64,000 nt of DNA from Rhizobium skierniewicense (GCF_014196515.1 NZ_JACIDV010000007.1:248001-312000); one strand, 5' to 3'. Numbered from the stretch's first letter, positions 8,975 through 18,097 are shown. Translations and numbers: made by a program. Notes: a model not told the origin generated them from the letters alone.

Positions 8975-9736
8975 TTGGATCCGCTGACGCCCGAGGAAAT
9001 CGAACGCTACAAGCGTCATATCCTGCTGCCGGAGATCGGCGGTACGGGCCAGCAGCGTCTGAAGGCTGCCAAAGTGCTGGTGATCGGCGCCGGGGGCCTC
9101 GGCGCGCCGGTGCTGTATTATCTGGCAGCGGCCGGCGTGGGTACGCTCGGTCTTATCGATGACGACGTGGTATCCCTGTCCAATCTTCAGCGCCAGATCA
9201 TCCACGATACGGGCACCATCGGCGAGCGGAAGACGCAGAGCGCCCGCCGCGCCATCGCGCAGTTAAACCCGCATGTGCGGACGCAGAATTTCGAAGAACG
9301 ATTCTCGCTTGTCTGGGCGCATGACCATCTGAAATCCTTCGATCTGGTGATCGATGGTTCCGACAATTTCGACACGCGCTACGCCGCAGCCGACGCAGCA
9401 GAGACCGCTCGCGTGCCGCTGGTGACTGGCGCCGTCGGTCGCTTCGATGGGTCCGTGACCGTCCTGAAACCCTATGAGACCGGACCCAACGGCATGTTAT
9501 GGCCCGGTTACCGCGATCTCTTCCCTGCCCCCCCACCGGAGGGCGTGGTGCCATCCTGCGCGGAAACCGGCATCGTCGGTGCCTTAACCGGGGTCATCGG
9601 CACGATCATGGCGATGGAAGCCATCAAGCTGATAACCCGGACCGGAGAGCCGTTGATCGGACGGCTGCTCCTCTACGACGCGCTGGCCGCGCGTTTCGAC
9701 ACCGTGCGGTACAAGCGGCGCGCATCCAAAGCATGA
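8975..9736 (+). CDS. moeB: MoeB/ThiF/HesA-type E1-like adenylyltransferase lacking the zinc cysteines
   Basis: Activates the C-terminal glycine of a ubiquitin-like sulfur carrier (MoaD or ThiS) by adenylation, for molybdopterin or thiamine synthesis. The start is TTG at 8975 with GGAGAG 6 bases upstream. The nucleotide-binding loop VIGAGGLGAPVLYYL is at 37-51, with DDDVVSLSNLQRQ and DGSDNFDTRY as in MoeB. There is only one cysteine, C195 in VPSCAETG, the equivalent of the family's conserved cysteine. The two CxxC zinc motifs are gone: the first region reads MLWPGYRDLFP (174-184) and the C-terminus has none. MoeB is the customary name; a ThiF-like role cannot be excluded. Confidence 0.88.
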   Translation: MDPLTPEEIERYKRHILLPEIGGTGQQRLKAAKVLVIGAGGLGAPVLYYLAAAGVGTLGLIDDDVVSLSNLQRQIIHDTGTIGERKTQSARRAIAQLNPHVRTQNFEERFSLVWAHDHLKSFDLVIDGSDNFDTRYAAADAAETARVPLVTGAVGRFDGSVTVLKPYETGPNGMLWPGYRDLFPAPPPEGVVPSCAETGIVGALTGVIGTIMAMEAIKLITRTGEPLIGRLLLYDALAARFDTVRYKRRASKA

Positions 9737-10206
9737 TCGATATCGTCAAGATCGACGGCGACTTCTCACGGTTTTCCGAGTTGCTGGCGCTGATCCTCTC
9801 GTCCTTTGCCTATATGGACGGCGTCATCGATCCACCGTCCTCAGCGCACCGACTGACGCCCGAGACACTGGCGCAGAAAGCACGCGACGAGATGGCTTTC
9901 GTTGCGCTCCAGGACGAGACCCTGCTGGGGTGCATATTCTTGAGGCCGGAAGCAACCAGCCTTTATATCGGAAAACTCGCGGTTCCCCCGGTGGCGCAGG
10001 GCAAAGGCGTAGGCTTTGCTCTTCTGGGTAAAGCGCAAGAGGTAGCCGTTGGTTTGGGACTTACGGCGCTGCGGCTGGAAACACGCATCGAGCTTGCTGG
10101 CAACCATCGTCGCTTTGCGGCATGGGGTTTTGTGAGGACGGCGGAAAATTCCCATCCCGGCTACACACGGGTGACCTTTATTGAGATGACGAAGCGTCTT
10201 GCCTGA
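9733..10206 (+). CDS. GNAT-family N-acetyltransferase
   Basis: A 157-residue acetyl-CoA dependent acyltransferase. The ATG at 9733 overlaps the moeB stop by four bases (ATGA), so the two are translationally coupled. The acetyl-CoA loop is seen in LYIGKLAVPPVAQGKGVGFA, where QGKGVG stands for the Q/RxxGxG/A motif A. The end AAWGFVRTAENSHPGYTRVT is the usual motif B region. The acceptor substrate is unknown. The coupling to moeB suggests nothing specific, but this arrangement may be conserved in relatives. Confidence 0.85.
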   Translation: MIDIVKIDGDFSRFSELLALILSSFAYMDGVIDPPSSAHRLTPETLAQKARDEMAFVALQDETLLGCIFLRPEATSLYIGKLAVPPVAQGKGVGFALLGKAQEVAVGLGLTALRLETRIELAGNHRRFAAWGFVRTAENSHPGYTRVTFIEMTKRLA

Positions 10207-10212
10207 TATCGT

Positions 10213-11217
10213 CTAGGCCCGCCCCGGCAGAACCCGGTTTGGGGGACGGTGACCATCGTAAAAGGCGCGGATGTTGATGATGACCTTATCACCCATGTCG
10301 ATTCGGCCTTCGATGGTGGCCGAGCTCATATGCGGCAACAGAACGACCTTGCCCTCTTTGGCAAGCTTGATGAGCTTGGGGTTCACAACCGGTTCATTTT
10401 CGAAAACGTCGAGGCCGGCGCCCGCGATCTTGCCGTCCATCAGGCATCGGATCAGCGCCGCCTCGTCGATGATATCGCCACGTGCGGTATTGACGATGTA
10501 GCTCGTAGGCTGCATCAGCGCCAGATGACGGGCCGATATCAGGTGATAGGTGGCAGGCGTCGACGGGCAGTTGACCGAGACGATGTCCACGCGAGCCAGC
10601 ATCTGGTCGAGGCTGTCCCAATAGGTCGCTTCGAGCTCGGCTTCGGTGGCCGGATTGACGCGCTTGCGGTTATGATAATGGATCGAGAGGCCGAAGGCTT
10701 TGGCGCGACGGGCAACCGCCGTGCCGATGCGCCCCATGCCGACGATGCCGATGCGCTTGCCCGACAGACGGCGTCCCAGCATCCATGTGGGCGACCAGCC
10801 CAGCCATTCATCCGAGCCATTGGCAAGAACACGGGTTCCTTCCACCAGACGGCGCGGGACGGCCAGGACCAGGGCCATGGTCATATCAGCGCTGTCTTCG
10901 GTCAAGACATTCGGTGTATTGGTGACGGTGATGCCCTTGCGGGCGGCGGCATCCACATCGATATGATCGATGCCGTTTGAAAACCCGGCGATCAATTTCA
11001 GTTGAGGGCCTGCCTGCTCGATCATATCGGCTGTGATGCGGTCAGTGACGGTCGGCACCAGAACGTCCACGGTCTGCATGGCGGCAATCAGCTCAGCCTT
11101 CGTGCGTGGGGCATCTTCGATGTTCAGCTCCGCGTCGAACAGCTCTCGCATGCGGGTTTCGACCAGATCCGGCAATTTGCGTGTCAAATAGACGGTCGGT
11201 CTCTTCTTATTCGTCAT
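10213..11217 (-). CDS. D-isomer specific 2-hydroxyacid dehydrogenase (glyoxylate/hydroxypyruvate reductase-like)
   Basis: NAD(P)-dependent reductase of 2-oxo acids, 334 residues. The dinucleotide fold signature GIVGMGRIGTAVARR (about 152-166) is followed by HYHNRKR, where the basic residues after the second strand hint at NADP preference. NTARGDIIDEAALIRCL and AGLDVFENEP are the standard catalytic-domain signatures. The catalytic Arg, Glu and His appear in VNCPSTPATYHLI to LLPHMSSAT. It is close to GyaR/GhrB-type glyoxylate reductases; exact substrate cannot be told. It converges with the moeB-GNAT pair, ending 6 bases after it. Confidence 0.88.
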   Translation of the reverse strand: MTNKKRPTVYLTRKLPDLVETRMRELFDAELNIEDAPRTKAELIAAMQTVDVLVPTVTDRITADMIEQAGPQLKLIAGFSNGIDHIDVDAAARKGITVTNTPNVLTEDSADMTMALVLAVPRRLVEGTRVLANGSDEWLGWSPTWMLGRRLSGKRIGIVGMGRIGTAVARRAKAFGLSIHYHNRKRVNPATEAELEATYWDSLDQMLARVDIVSVNCPSTPATYHLISARHLALMQPTSYIVNTARGDIIDEAALIRCLMDGKIAGAGLDVFENEPVVNPKLIKLAKEGKVVLLPHMSSATIEGRIDMGDKVIINIRAFYDGHRPPNRVLPGRA

Positions 11218-11401
11218 TGTCCGATGGCACCTTGTTCAGAGGTCGTTAACCAAAAAGAGCGATAATTTCTTTCACCACGGGCGTTTCTACCAGACCCATC
11301 GGCGAAGACAAACAAATCTCGCATGTTGCCGTCATCGACTGTTGAAATGGTAGGCCCGATCGTCATCTCGATTGCTGAAACGCAAGGAAACGGAAACCGG
11401 C

Positions 11402-11938
11402 ATGCGTAGCATTGTCCTTATTGTCTGCATGGCATTGTCGCTGGGTTTTCTCGACGCTGCAAGCGCGCCTGTGATGGCACAAGGTGCTGCCAAGGGCGCA
11501 AGTGGTCTTCCCTTGCCACGCTTCGTCAGCCTGAAATCAAAACGCGTCAACATGCGCATCGGCCCGAGCACCGATTATGCCGTATCGTGGATGTACATGA
11601 AGTCCGGCATGCCGGTGGAAATCATTCAGGAATATGAAAACTGGCGGCGAATACGCGACGCCGATGGCACCGAGGGCTGGGTCAATCAGGCGCTGCTCTC
11701 AGGCGAGCGAACCGCTGTCGCAGCGCCATGGATGCGCGGCAAGGGAAAAGACGTCTATGTCAACCTGCGCCGCGAACCACAATCCGGCGCGGCTATTATG
11801 GCCAAGCTGGAGCCCGGTGTACAAATCAGGATCGGCGAATGCAACGGCGACTGGTGCAAGGCCGAAGCCGGTCAGGTGACCGGCTGGGTGTCTCAGGGCG
11901 AAATCTGGGGTGCCTATCCCGGAGAAGCCTTCAAGTAA
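11402..11938 (+). CDS. Exported SH3-domain protein
   Basis: A 178-residue secreted or periplasmic protein. The start at 11402 (MRSIVLIVCMALSLGFLDAA) gives a clean signal peptide, cut around PVMAQG. Two bacterial SH3 modules follow: residues about 45-102 (KSKRVNMRIGPSTDYAVSWM to GTEGWVNQALL) and about 112-172 (DVYVNLRREPQSGAAIMAKL to VTGWVSQGEIWG). This two-module layout is common in alphaproteobacteria. Such domains usually bind peptidoglycan or peptides in the envelope. The upstream in-frame ATG at 11372 would hide the signal sequence behind charged residues and was rejected. Confidence 0.85.
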   Translation: MRSIVLIVCMALSLGFLDAASAPVMAQGAAKGASGLPLPRFVSLKSKRVNMRIGPSTDYAVSWMYMKSGMPVEIIQEYENWRRIRDADGTEGWVNQALLSGERTAVAAPWMRGKGKDVYVNLRREPQSGAAIMAKLEPGVQIRIGECNGDWCKAEAGQVTGWVSQGEIWGAYPGEAFK

Positions 11939-11948
11939 GCGATGGCTT

Positions 11949-12941
11949 TCAGATGAGGCCATGCTTTTCCGCCAGCGCCTGCAGCGATGACATGGGACGT
12001 GGGCCGACCTGCTGGATGACGGCAGCCGCCGCCAGGCAACCGAGCTTGCCGCTATCTTCCAGCGAACGCCCCTGTGTATAGCCATACAAGAAACCGGCGG
12101 CGAAAAGGTCGCCTGCACCCGTCGTATCGACCACGTCGAAAACCGGGTAGGCCTCGACCTTGATGCGTTCTGTGCCACGAACGATGGTGGCCCCCTCCTC
12201 GCTCATGGTCACCGCCGCGATCTTGCAATCGGCGGCAATCTTTGTCAGCGCCAGATCGAAGTCATCGGTCTCATAGAGCGAGAGCGCCTCCTGCTTGTTG
12301 GCGAACACGATATCGACCGTGCCGGAGCGCATGAGATCGAGAAATTCATCGCGGTAACGACCGACGCAGAAACTGTCGGACAGCGTCATGGACACTTCGC
12401 GGCCATTTTCATGGGCAATGCGAGCGCAATCGCGGATCGCATCCTTGGCGCGTGGCGGGTCCCAGAGATAGCCTTCGAAATAAGTGACCTGCGATTCGGC
12501 AACGACCGATGGCTCGACGTCTTCAGGACCGAGATCGACACAGGCGCCGAGATAGGTGTTCATGGAGCGCTCTCCGTCTTCGGTGACGAAGATCATCGAG
12601 CGGGCCGTTGGCGGAAAGGTTCCTTGCGGCTTGGTTTCGAAGTGGACGCCCTGGGCGCGAATATCGTGCTGGAAGATTTCGCCGAGCTGATCTTCCGCCA
12701 CCTTGCCGAAATAGGCGGCACGTCCGCCGAAATTGGCGATGCCAGCCGCCGTGTTGCCAGCGCTGCCGCCAGACGCCTCCAGTGCCGGGCCCATCAACGA
12801 ATAGAGCAGTTCGGCGCGCTCGGCATCGATGAGGTTCATCGCGCCCTTGGTGATCTTGGTCTCTTCCAGAAACTGATCATTGCAGCGGGAAATGATATCC
12901 ACGATGGCGTTGCCAACTGTCAGTACGTCGAATTTTGTCAT
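11949..12941 (-). CDS. PfkB-family carbohydrate/nucleoside kinase (adenosine kinase-like)
   Basis: A 330-residue PfkB-family kinase. The N-terminus MTKFDVLTVGNAIVDIISRC and GGSAGNTAAGIANFGGRAAY (PfkB signature 1) resemble bacterial adenosine kinases, which convert adenosine to AMP. The C-terminal signature VVDTTGAGDLFAAGFLYGYT supplies the catalytic aspartate and anion hole. FVTEDGERSMNTYLGA is also typical of the adenosine kinase branch. It converges with the SH3 gene, stop to stop 10 bases apart. Fructokinase or another sugar kinase remains possible from sequence alone. Confidence 0.82.
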   Translation of the reverse strand: MTKFDVLTVGNAIVDIISRCNDQFLEETKITKGAMNLIDAERAELLYSLMGPALEASGGSAGNTAAGIANFGGRAAYFGKVAEDQLGEIFQHDIRAQGVHFETKPQGTFPPTARSMIFVTEDGERSMNTYLGACVDLGPEDVEPSVVAESQVTYFEGYLWDPPRAKDAIRDCARIAHENGREVSMTLSDSFCVGRYRDEFLDLMRSGTVDIVFANKQEALSLYETDDFDLALTKIAADCKIAAVTMSEEGATIVRGTERIKVEAYPVFDVVDTTGAGDLFAAGFLYGYTQGRSLEDSGKLGCLAAAAVIQQVGPRPMSSLQALAEKHGLI

Positions 12942-13094
12942 GAGCCTCTTATCCGAGATGCATCAGTGGATGCGTTACCTGCCATCAGGTCTTAAAGAAT
13001 TTTGGCGACAAGAAAAGCCAAAACAGTTGCGACTCCTGCCAGAACAGCTGCTACGAAAAAAGAAACGCGTCATGTGTCTGTCATGCAGCGTTGT

Positions 13095-13170
13095 TATAGA
13101 ATGCCCATTGCGTCATCACGGATGTACTGGTGACGCAAGCGGATGAAAGCGGGGGCGACCTCGCTTTTTT
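13095..13170 (+). ncRNA. Candidate small RNA with CGGAUGUAC loop and rho-independent terminator
   Basis: The 318-base gap between the PfkB gene and the AEC gene holds no protein gene. It contains a stem TTGCGTCATCA/TGGTGACGCAA (13108-13138, one G-U pair) around the loop CGGATGTAC. A terminator follows, AGCGGG/CTCGCT with six T residues (13148-13170). TATAGA at about 13096 could be a -10 box. The motif CACGGATGTACTGG occurs again at 52998 next to another terminator. The size and layout (about 66 nt, hairpin plus terminator) resemble rhizobial trans-acting sRNAs such as the MmgR family, but that identity was not checked. Confidence 0.5.
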
Positions 13171-13259
13171 CTTTTGTACGGACCGTTGACGTTGTTCGGT
13201 CGCAAGAGATGCGCTAGACCGGAAGCCTTCTGCCAAGGGCCTGCGAAAGTACCTCCGCA

Positions 13260-14204
13260 ATGTATGCTGTCGCCATCAATGTCGCGCCGATCTTCCTTCT
13301 GATTCTCATTGGCTGGATGACGGTCAAGGTCAAGCTTTTCAAGGTGGACGCCAGCGATGTTCTCAGCGACTTCGTGTTCAAGATCGCCGTTCCCACACTG
13401 ATTTTTCGCACGCTGGCGTCTGCCGATTTTCACGGCGCCTCGCCGTTCAAGCTGTGGGTCACTTATTTTGCCGGTGTCGCAGTGACCTGGACCGTGGGAC
13501 AGCTGGTGACGCGGCACGTCTTCAAGCAGGATTTGCGTATCAGCGTCGTCGCCGGCATATCATCGGCCTTTGCCAACAACATCTTCATCGGCCTGCCGCT
13601 TGTCGGTCGCTCCATCGGGAGCGACGGCATCGTGGCGATTTCCATTCTGCTGGTGATACACCTGCCGATCATGATGATTGCCGGAACGATCCTCATGGAA
13701 AATGCCACCCATAAGGTTCTGGGCGGAGAAAAGCGCAATGCGTTTGCCGTTCTAAAGCAGGTGGGACGAAATCTGGCGCAAAACCCCCTGGTGATCGCGC
13801 TTTTGCTGGGCTTGGGCTTCAATATGACGGGCTTCACCATGCCTGAGGTCATGACGACCGTCATCGATCAAATCGCCAGCATGGCAGGACCTGCGGCACT
13901 GATTTCGCTGGGCATGGCACTGACCAAATATCCCATTCGCGGCAATTTGCGTATTGCGGTGACGATGACCGCATTGAAGCTGATTTTGCTACCGGCGTGT
14001 GTGTGGGTCACCGCCCATGCTCTGGGCTTGAGCCCGGCATGGACCGCCGCACTGGTTCTGACATCCTGTGTGCCGACCGGCATCAATTCCTGGCTTTTGG
14101 CCAACCGCTTCGGCATCGGCCACAGCATTGCAGCTTCCACGATCAGCATTTCTACCCTGTTCGGTGTGCTGACCGTGTCGTTCTGGGCGTGGCTCCTGAG
14201 CTGA
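13260..14204 (+). CDS. AEC family transporter (auxin efflux carrier-like permease)
   Basis: A 314-residue inner-membrane transporter with about ten hydrophobic segments in two repeated halves. The N-terminus YAVAINVAPIFLLILIGWMT and the discontinuous helix region SALASSAFANNIFIGLPL-like SSAFANNIFIGLPLVGRS are hallmarks of the AEC family. MTVVIDQIASMAGPAALISL marks the second half. Bacterial members export or import organic acids such as malate or malonate; the substrate here is unknown. It stands alone between a candidate sRNA and a convergent methyltransferase gene, which ends at the next base. Confidence 0.88.
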   Translation: MYAVAINVAPIFLLILIGWMTVKVKLFKVDASDVLSDFVFKIAVPTLIFRTLASADFHGASPFKLWVTYFAGVAVTWTVGQLVTRHVFKQDLRISVVAGISSAFANNIFIGLPLVGRSIGSDGIVAISILLVIHLPIMMIAGTILMENATHKVLGGEKRNAFAVLKQVGRNLAQNPLVIALLLGLGFNMTGFTMPEVMTTVIDQIASMAGPAALISLGMALTKYPIRGNLRIAVTMTALKLILLPACVWVTAHALGLSPAWTAALVLTSCVPTGINSWLLANRFGIGHSIAASTISISTLFGVLTVSFWAWLLS

Positions 14205-15224
14205 TTACTTCTGCGCGCTCAAGACCTTGAAGCGGGAATTGCGGCAGACTTCCTGGCTGGAGCGGAATTCGGTGGACAGGATCGTCTCATAGGGCATGCC
14301 GCGATTGGCGACCATCAGCAGCTTTCCGCCGCTGCGCAGTGCCGTCGCCGCCGTCTTGATCATGGCCTGTCCGAGGGCCGGCTCTGACGCCTGACCATTG
14401 GCATGGAAGGGCGGGTTCATGATGATGAGGTCGTATTTTTCCTTTGGCGGCTCTGCCACCAGATCCTGCCAGAAGAAGCGGGCGGTCAGACGCGGGCAGT
14501 TTTCCAGCATATTGGTTTTTGCCAATTCCAGCGCGTTCCAATCGGCTTCGAACAGATCGATGCGGGCAGTGCGCGCGGACTTTTCAGCCAGCATGACGGA
14601 GAGATAACCCCAGCCAGCGCCAAAATCGGCAGCGTTGCCATCGAAGTCTGTCGGCAGGCGTGATGCCAGAAGTTCGGAGCCGCCGTCCACGCGGTCGTGC
14701 GAGAACATGCCGGGCATCGCGGTAAAGCGGCCATCGATGGTGGCAGCACCCTGCTGGAGCTTCGAAACAGCTGCCGAAACATCGTCGGGACGTCTGAACC
14801 AGATGGCGACGCCGTGATATTTCGGTGTCGATTCCGCCTCTATGCCCAGCTTCGACAGGGTCTTGCGCAGCGTGACGATGCCGTCTTCCTTGGAACCGGC
14901 AGCGACGATCAGACCGCCCGCCTTGACGCGGATGAGCGCCTCTGCAAGGCGGTTTTCGTTTTCGCCCCGGTGTTTGCCGCCGATCAGAAGTGCCACGTCG
15001 TAGTCTTCGCCCGAAATCTCCGGCGTTACCTCGACGCCCTGCGCATGCAGTGCACGGTAGAGTGGGCGAAGGTTCTGAACAGCGGTGATGGTGGCATCGA
15101 AGCCCTCCAGGCGCGGGGCGCCTGCTTCCGCGCCCAGAAACAGCACGCGCTCTCCCTGGCCGGGCACATCCAGCATCTGCGCAGCAAAAGGGTGGAACAG
15201 GGTTTTGACGGCGTCGCGGCTCAT
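14205..15224 (-). CDS. rsmC: Class I SAM-dependent methyltransferase, RsmC/RlmG-like
   Basis: A 339-residue protein with the two-domain plan of RsmC (16S rRNA m2G1207) and RlmG: a degenerate N-terminal methyltransferase-like domain (about 1-170) and a catalytic C-terminal domain. The latter has the SAM-binding strand ADFGAGWGYLSVMLA (about 206-220) and the N-methyltransferase motif IIMNPPFH (about 272-279). The ATG at 15222-15224 (MSRDAVKTLFHPF) was chosen; longer starts reach into the repeat upstream. Which rRNA base it modifies is inferred from the family, not seen. Confidence 0.82.
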   Translation of the reverse strand: MSRDAVKTLFHPFAAQMLDVPGQGERVLFLGAEAGAPRLEGFDATITAVQNLRPLYRALHAQGVEVTPEISGEDYDVALLIGGKHRGENENRLAEALIRVKAGGLIVAAGSKEDGIVTLRKTLSKLGIEAESTPKYHGVAIWFRRPDDVSAAVSKLQQGAATIDGRFTAMPGMFSHDRVDGGSELLASRLPTDFDGNAADFGAGWGYLSVMLAEKSARTARIDLFEADWNALELAKTNMLENCPRLTARFFWQDLVAEPPKEKYDLIIMNPPFHANGQASEPALGQAMIKTAATALRSGGKLLMVANRGMPYETILSTEFRSSQEVCRNSRFKVLSAQK

Positions 15225-15241
15225 GGGGTCGGTCCTAAGTT

Positions 15242-15348
15242 CAAATAGAGCAATTCCAGCAAAAGTGGGAACCGGTTTTGCGTCCGGAATTGCGTAAAAC
15301 AAACAGATAGAGCGTTTCCGGTGAACATGTGTTCACCGGAAACGCTCT
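15242..15348. repeat. Rhizobial intergenic repeat with an 18-bp perfect inverted repeat
   Basis: The gap between the RsmC-like gene and pnp carries a mosaic of short palindromic blocks. One reads CAATTCCAGCAAAAGTGGGA then ACCGGTTTTGCGTCCGGAATTG, where CAATTCC and GGAATTG are complementary. It ends in AGAGCGTTTCCGGTGAAC (15309-15326) and GTTCACCGGAAACGCTCT (15331-15348), perfect 18-bp arms with a 4-base loop. From memory this motif is spread through Rhizobiaceae genomes between genes. Confidence 0.65.
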
Positions 15349-15350
15349 AG

Positions 15351-15379
15351 AAAAAAGGCGCGGGACATATCCCGCGCCT
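15351..15379 (-). terminator. Rho-independent terminator of pnp
   Basis: On the minus strand, AGGCGCGGGATATGTCCCGCGCC forms a strong GC stem with a short loop and runs into six T residues, 25 bases after the pnp stop. Confidence 0.85.
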
Positions 15380-15403
15380 CGATATTGCTCAGCGCGTGCA
15401 GCC

Positions 15404-17545
15404 TTACTCGGCAGCTTCGCCTTCGCTCTTCTTTTCAGCAACGGCTTCCTTGCCGGTTGCCTGATCGACAACCTTCATGGACAGGCGAACCTTGCCACGC
15501 TCGTCAAAGCCCATCAGCTTGACCCAAACCTTGTCGCCTTCCTTGACGACGTCGGAGGTCTTGGCAACACGATCGGATGCCAGCTGCGAGATGTGGACGA
15601 GACCGTCGCGTGCGCCGAAGAAGTTGACGAATGCGCCGAAGTCAGCAGTCTTGACGACCGTACCTTCGTAGATCATGCCAACTTCAGGCTCTGCCACGAT
15701 GGAGTGGATCCACTTGCGGGCCGCTTCGATTTCCTTGCCCGAGGACGAGGCGATCTTGACGGTACCGTCGTCTTCGATGTTGATCTTGGCGCCGGTCTTT
15801 TCGACGATTTCGCGGATGACCTTACCACCGGAACCGATGACTTCACGGATCTTGTCGACCGGAATGTTCATGACTTCGATGCGTGGTGCAAATTCGCCGA
15901 GCTGCGAACGTCCTTCGGTGATGGCGTTGGCCATTTCGCCGAGAATGTGCGTGCGACCGCCCTTTGCCTGCTCCAGAGCGACCTTCATGATCTCTTCGGT
16001 GATACCGGCGATCTTGATGTCCATCTGCAGCGAGGTGATGCCGTCAGCTGTACCGGCAACCTTGAAGTCCATGTCGCCGAGGTGATCTTCGTCACCCAGG
16101 ATGTCCGACAGAACGGCAAAGCGTTCGCCTTCAAGGATAAGGCCCATGGCAATACCGGCAACCGGCTTGGCAAGCGGAACGCCTGCATCCATCAGAGCAA
16201 GCGATGTGCCGCAAACGGTTGCCATCGAGGACGAGCCGTTCGACTCGGTGATCTCGGAGACGACGCGCAGCGTGTAAGGGAACTGCTCAGGCGATGGCAG
16301 CATTGGACGAATGGCGCGCCACGCCAGCTTGCCGTGACCGATTTCGCGGCGGCCCGGGGAGCCCATGCGGCCGGTTTCACCAACCGAGTAGGGAGGGAAG
16401 TTGTAATGCAGAAGGAAGCGTTCCTTGTACATGCCGGTCAGGCTGTCCACGTACTGCTCGTCTTCGCCGGTGCCGAGTGTGGCAACAACGATGGCCTGGG
16501 TTTCGCCGCGTGTGAAGAGCGCCGAACCGTGGGTGCGTGGCAGCATGCCGACTTCAGATACGATCGGACGAACAGTGGACAGGTCGCGACCGTCGATGCG
16601 GCTCTTGGTGTCCAGAATGTTCCAGCGAACGATCTTCGCCTGAAGGTGCTTGAAGACAGCGCCGATGACTTCGTTGGTGTACTTCGGCTCGGCACCTTCT
16701 GGGAAGAAGTGGGCCTTGACCTTGGACTTGGCGACGTCAACGGCTGCGTAACGGGCAGCCTTTTCGGTGATCTTGTAAGCATCGCGCAGTTCAGCTTCGG
16801 CAACGCCGAGCATTTCAGCTTCGAGAGCGGAGAAATCTTCCGGCTCGAATTCGCGGGGTTCCTTGGCAGCAACTTCAGCCAGCTTGATGATGGCGTCGAT
16901 GACCGGCTGGAAACCGCGATGACCGAACATGACGGCACCGAGCATGACTTCTTCGTTAAGTTCCTTGGCTTCGGACTCAACCATCAGGACGGCGTCCTGC
17001 GTACCGGCAACGACGAGGTCGAGAACAGACTCGTCCATCTCGTCGAGATGCGGGTTCAGAACATATTCGCCGTTGATATAGCCGACGCGCGCGCCGCCGA
17101 CGGGGCCCATGAAAGGCACGCCCGAGAGCGTCAGGGCGGCAGAAGCGGCAACCATGGACAAGACGTCCGGGTCATTTTCGAGATCGTGCTGAATGACGGT
17201 GACGACAACCTGTGTGTCGTTCTTGTAGCCTTCAGGAAACAGCGGGCGGATAGGACGGTCGATCAGGCGGGAAACCAGCGTTTCCTTTTCGGAAGGACGA
17301 CCTTCGCGCTTGAAATAGCCACCGGGGATCTTGCCGGCTGCATATGTCTTTTCCTGGTAGTTGACGGTCAGCGGAAAGAAGTCCTGACCAGGCTTTGGCG
17401 ACTTGGCGGAAACGACGGTCGCGAGAACCATTGTTTCGCCGTAGGTTGCGATAACCGCGCCATCAGCCTGACGGGCAACTTTGCCTGTCTCAAGTCTTAA
17501 GGGGCGGCCTGCCCACTCGATTTCGACGGAATGTTGATTGAACAT
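15404..17545 (-). CDS. pnp: Polyribonucleotide nucleotidyltransferase (PNPase)
   Basis: 3'-5' phosphorolytic exoribonuclease and degradosome component. The 713-residue protein has the full domain order. First RNase PH domain about 10-145 ([22 protein letters not shown] [14 protein letters not shown]), a helical linker, and the second RNase PH domain about 320-460 ([14 protein letters not shown]). Then come a KH domain near 555-615 ([20 protein letters not shown]) and an S1 domain near 622-690 ([20 protein letters not shown]). It lies downstream of rpsO behind a terminator hairpin, the classic rpsO-pnp arrangement, so part of its transcription is expected by read-through. Confidence 0.98.
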   Translation of the reverse strand: MFNQHSVEIEWAGRPLRLETGKVARQADGAVIATYGETMVLATVVSAKSPKPGQDFFPLTVNYQEKTYAAGKIPGGYFKREGRPSEKETLVSRLIDRPIRPLFPEGYKNDTQVVVTVIQHDLENDPDVLSMVAASAALTLSGVPFMGPVGGARVGYINGEYVLNPHLDEMDESVLDLVVAGTQDAVLMVESEAKELNEEVMLGAVMFGHRGFQPVIDAIIKLAEVAAKEPREFEPEDFSALEAEMLGVAEAELRDAYKITEKAARYAAVDVAKSKVKAHFFPEGAEPKYTNEVIGAVFKHLQAKIVRWNILDTKSRIDGRDLSTVRPIVSEVGMLPRTHGSALFTRGETQAIVVATLGTGEDEQYVDSLTGMYKERFLLHYNFPPYSVGETGRMGSPGRREIGHGKLAWRAIRPMLPSPEQFPYTLRVVSEITESNGSSSMATVCGTSLALMDAGVPLAKPVAGIAMGLILEGERFAVLSDILGDEDHLGDMDFKVAGTADGITSLQMDIKIAGITEEIMKVALEQAKGGRTHILGEMANAITEGRSQLGEFAPRIEVMNIPVDKIREVIGSGGKVIREIVEKTGAKINIEDDGTVKIASSSGKEIEAARKWIHSIVAEPEVGMIYEGTVVKTADFGAFVNFFGARDGLVHISQLASDRVAKTSDVVKEGDKVWVKLMGFDERGKVRLSMKVVDQATGKEAVAEKKSEGEAAE

Positions 17546-17780
17546 ATCTTGTCCTCAAATGTAGCCCCGGTTCTCACATTGAAGGAAAACACGGAGGCTT
17601 TAACAGGTCACGGGCAAGACAGCGGGAGGCTCAAAGGCATGTACGAGAAACATGCGGCAACGCTTCAAGCGCTGCAAAAGCATCCGGCAATCCTGCCCCA
17701 TGACAGGTCATCGGTTTATGTCAGACGGCACCGGCCCATCCGGCCCATCTTCGTTTTCGCGTCTTGAAAAGACTGCGGAT

Positions 17781-17818
17781 AAAGAAACCGGCGGGACTTC
17801 TGAATGAACCCCGCCGGT
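17781..17818 (-). terminator. Terminator/attenuator hairpin between rpsO and pnp
   Basis: ACCGGCGGG pairs with CCCGCCGGT around a 14-base loop, then TTTCTTT on the minus strand, directly after the rpsO stop. Partial read-through would supply pnp, whose start is 236 bases further on. Confidence 0.8.
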
Positions 17819-17827
17819 GTCATGTTT

Positions 17828-18097
17828 TTAGCGGCGGATACCGAGGGCACCGATCAGCTTGGTGTAACGGCTTTCGTCCTTCTTCTTGACGTAGTCAAGA
17901 AGCGAACGGCGGCTGGAAACCATGGTCAGAAGGCCACGACGCGAGTGGTTGTCCTTCTTGTGATCCTTGAAGTGGCCTGTCAGGTTGTTGATCCGTTCGG
18001 TCAAAATTGCGACCTGAACTTCCGGCGAACCGGTATCACCTTCCTTGATGGCATATTCCTTGATGAGGGCGGCTTTGCGCTCTGCAGTAATCGACAT
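17828..18097 (-). CDS. rpsO: 30S ribosomal protein S15
   Basis: Primary 16S rRNA binding protein of the small subunit platform. The 89-residue sequence [20 protein letters not shown] ... [20 protein letters not shown] ... [19 protein letters not shown] is diagnostic. The ATG at 18095-18097 is chosen because it gives the standard 89 residues with AAAGGAT upstream; the longer frame starts in non-conserved sequence. S15 represses its own translation in other bacteria through leader RNA structure; no such structure was worked out here. Confidence 0.98.
   Translation of the reverse strand: MSITAERKAALIKEYAIKEGDTGSPEVQVAILTERINNLTGHFKDHKKDNHSRRGLLTMVSSRRSLLDYVKKKDESRYTKLIGALGIRR

Noticed and set aside
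15329-17500. A 723-codon open frame on the plus strand opposite pnp
   Set aside because: Antisense shadow of pnp; composition is Asp/Phe/Gly/His-biased with no domain, and it begins inside an intergenic repeat.
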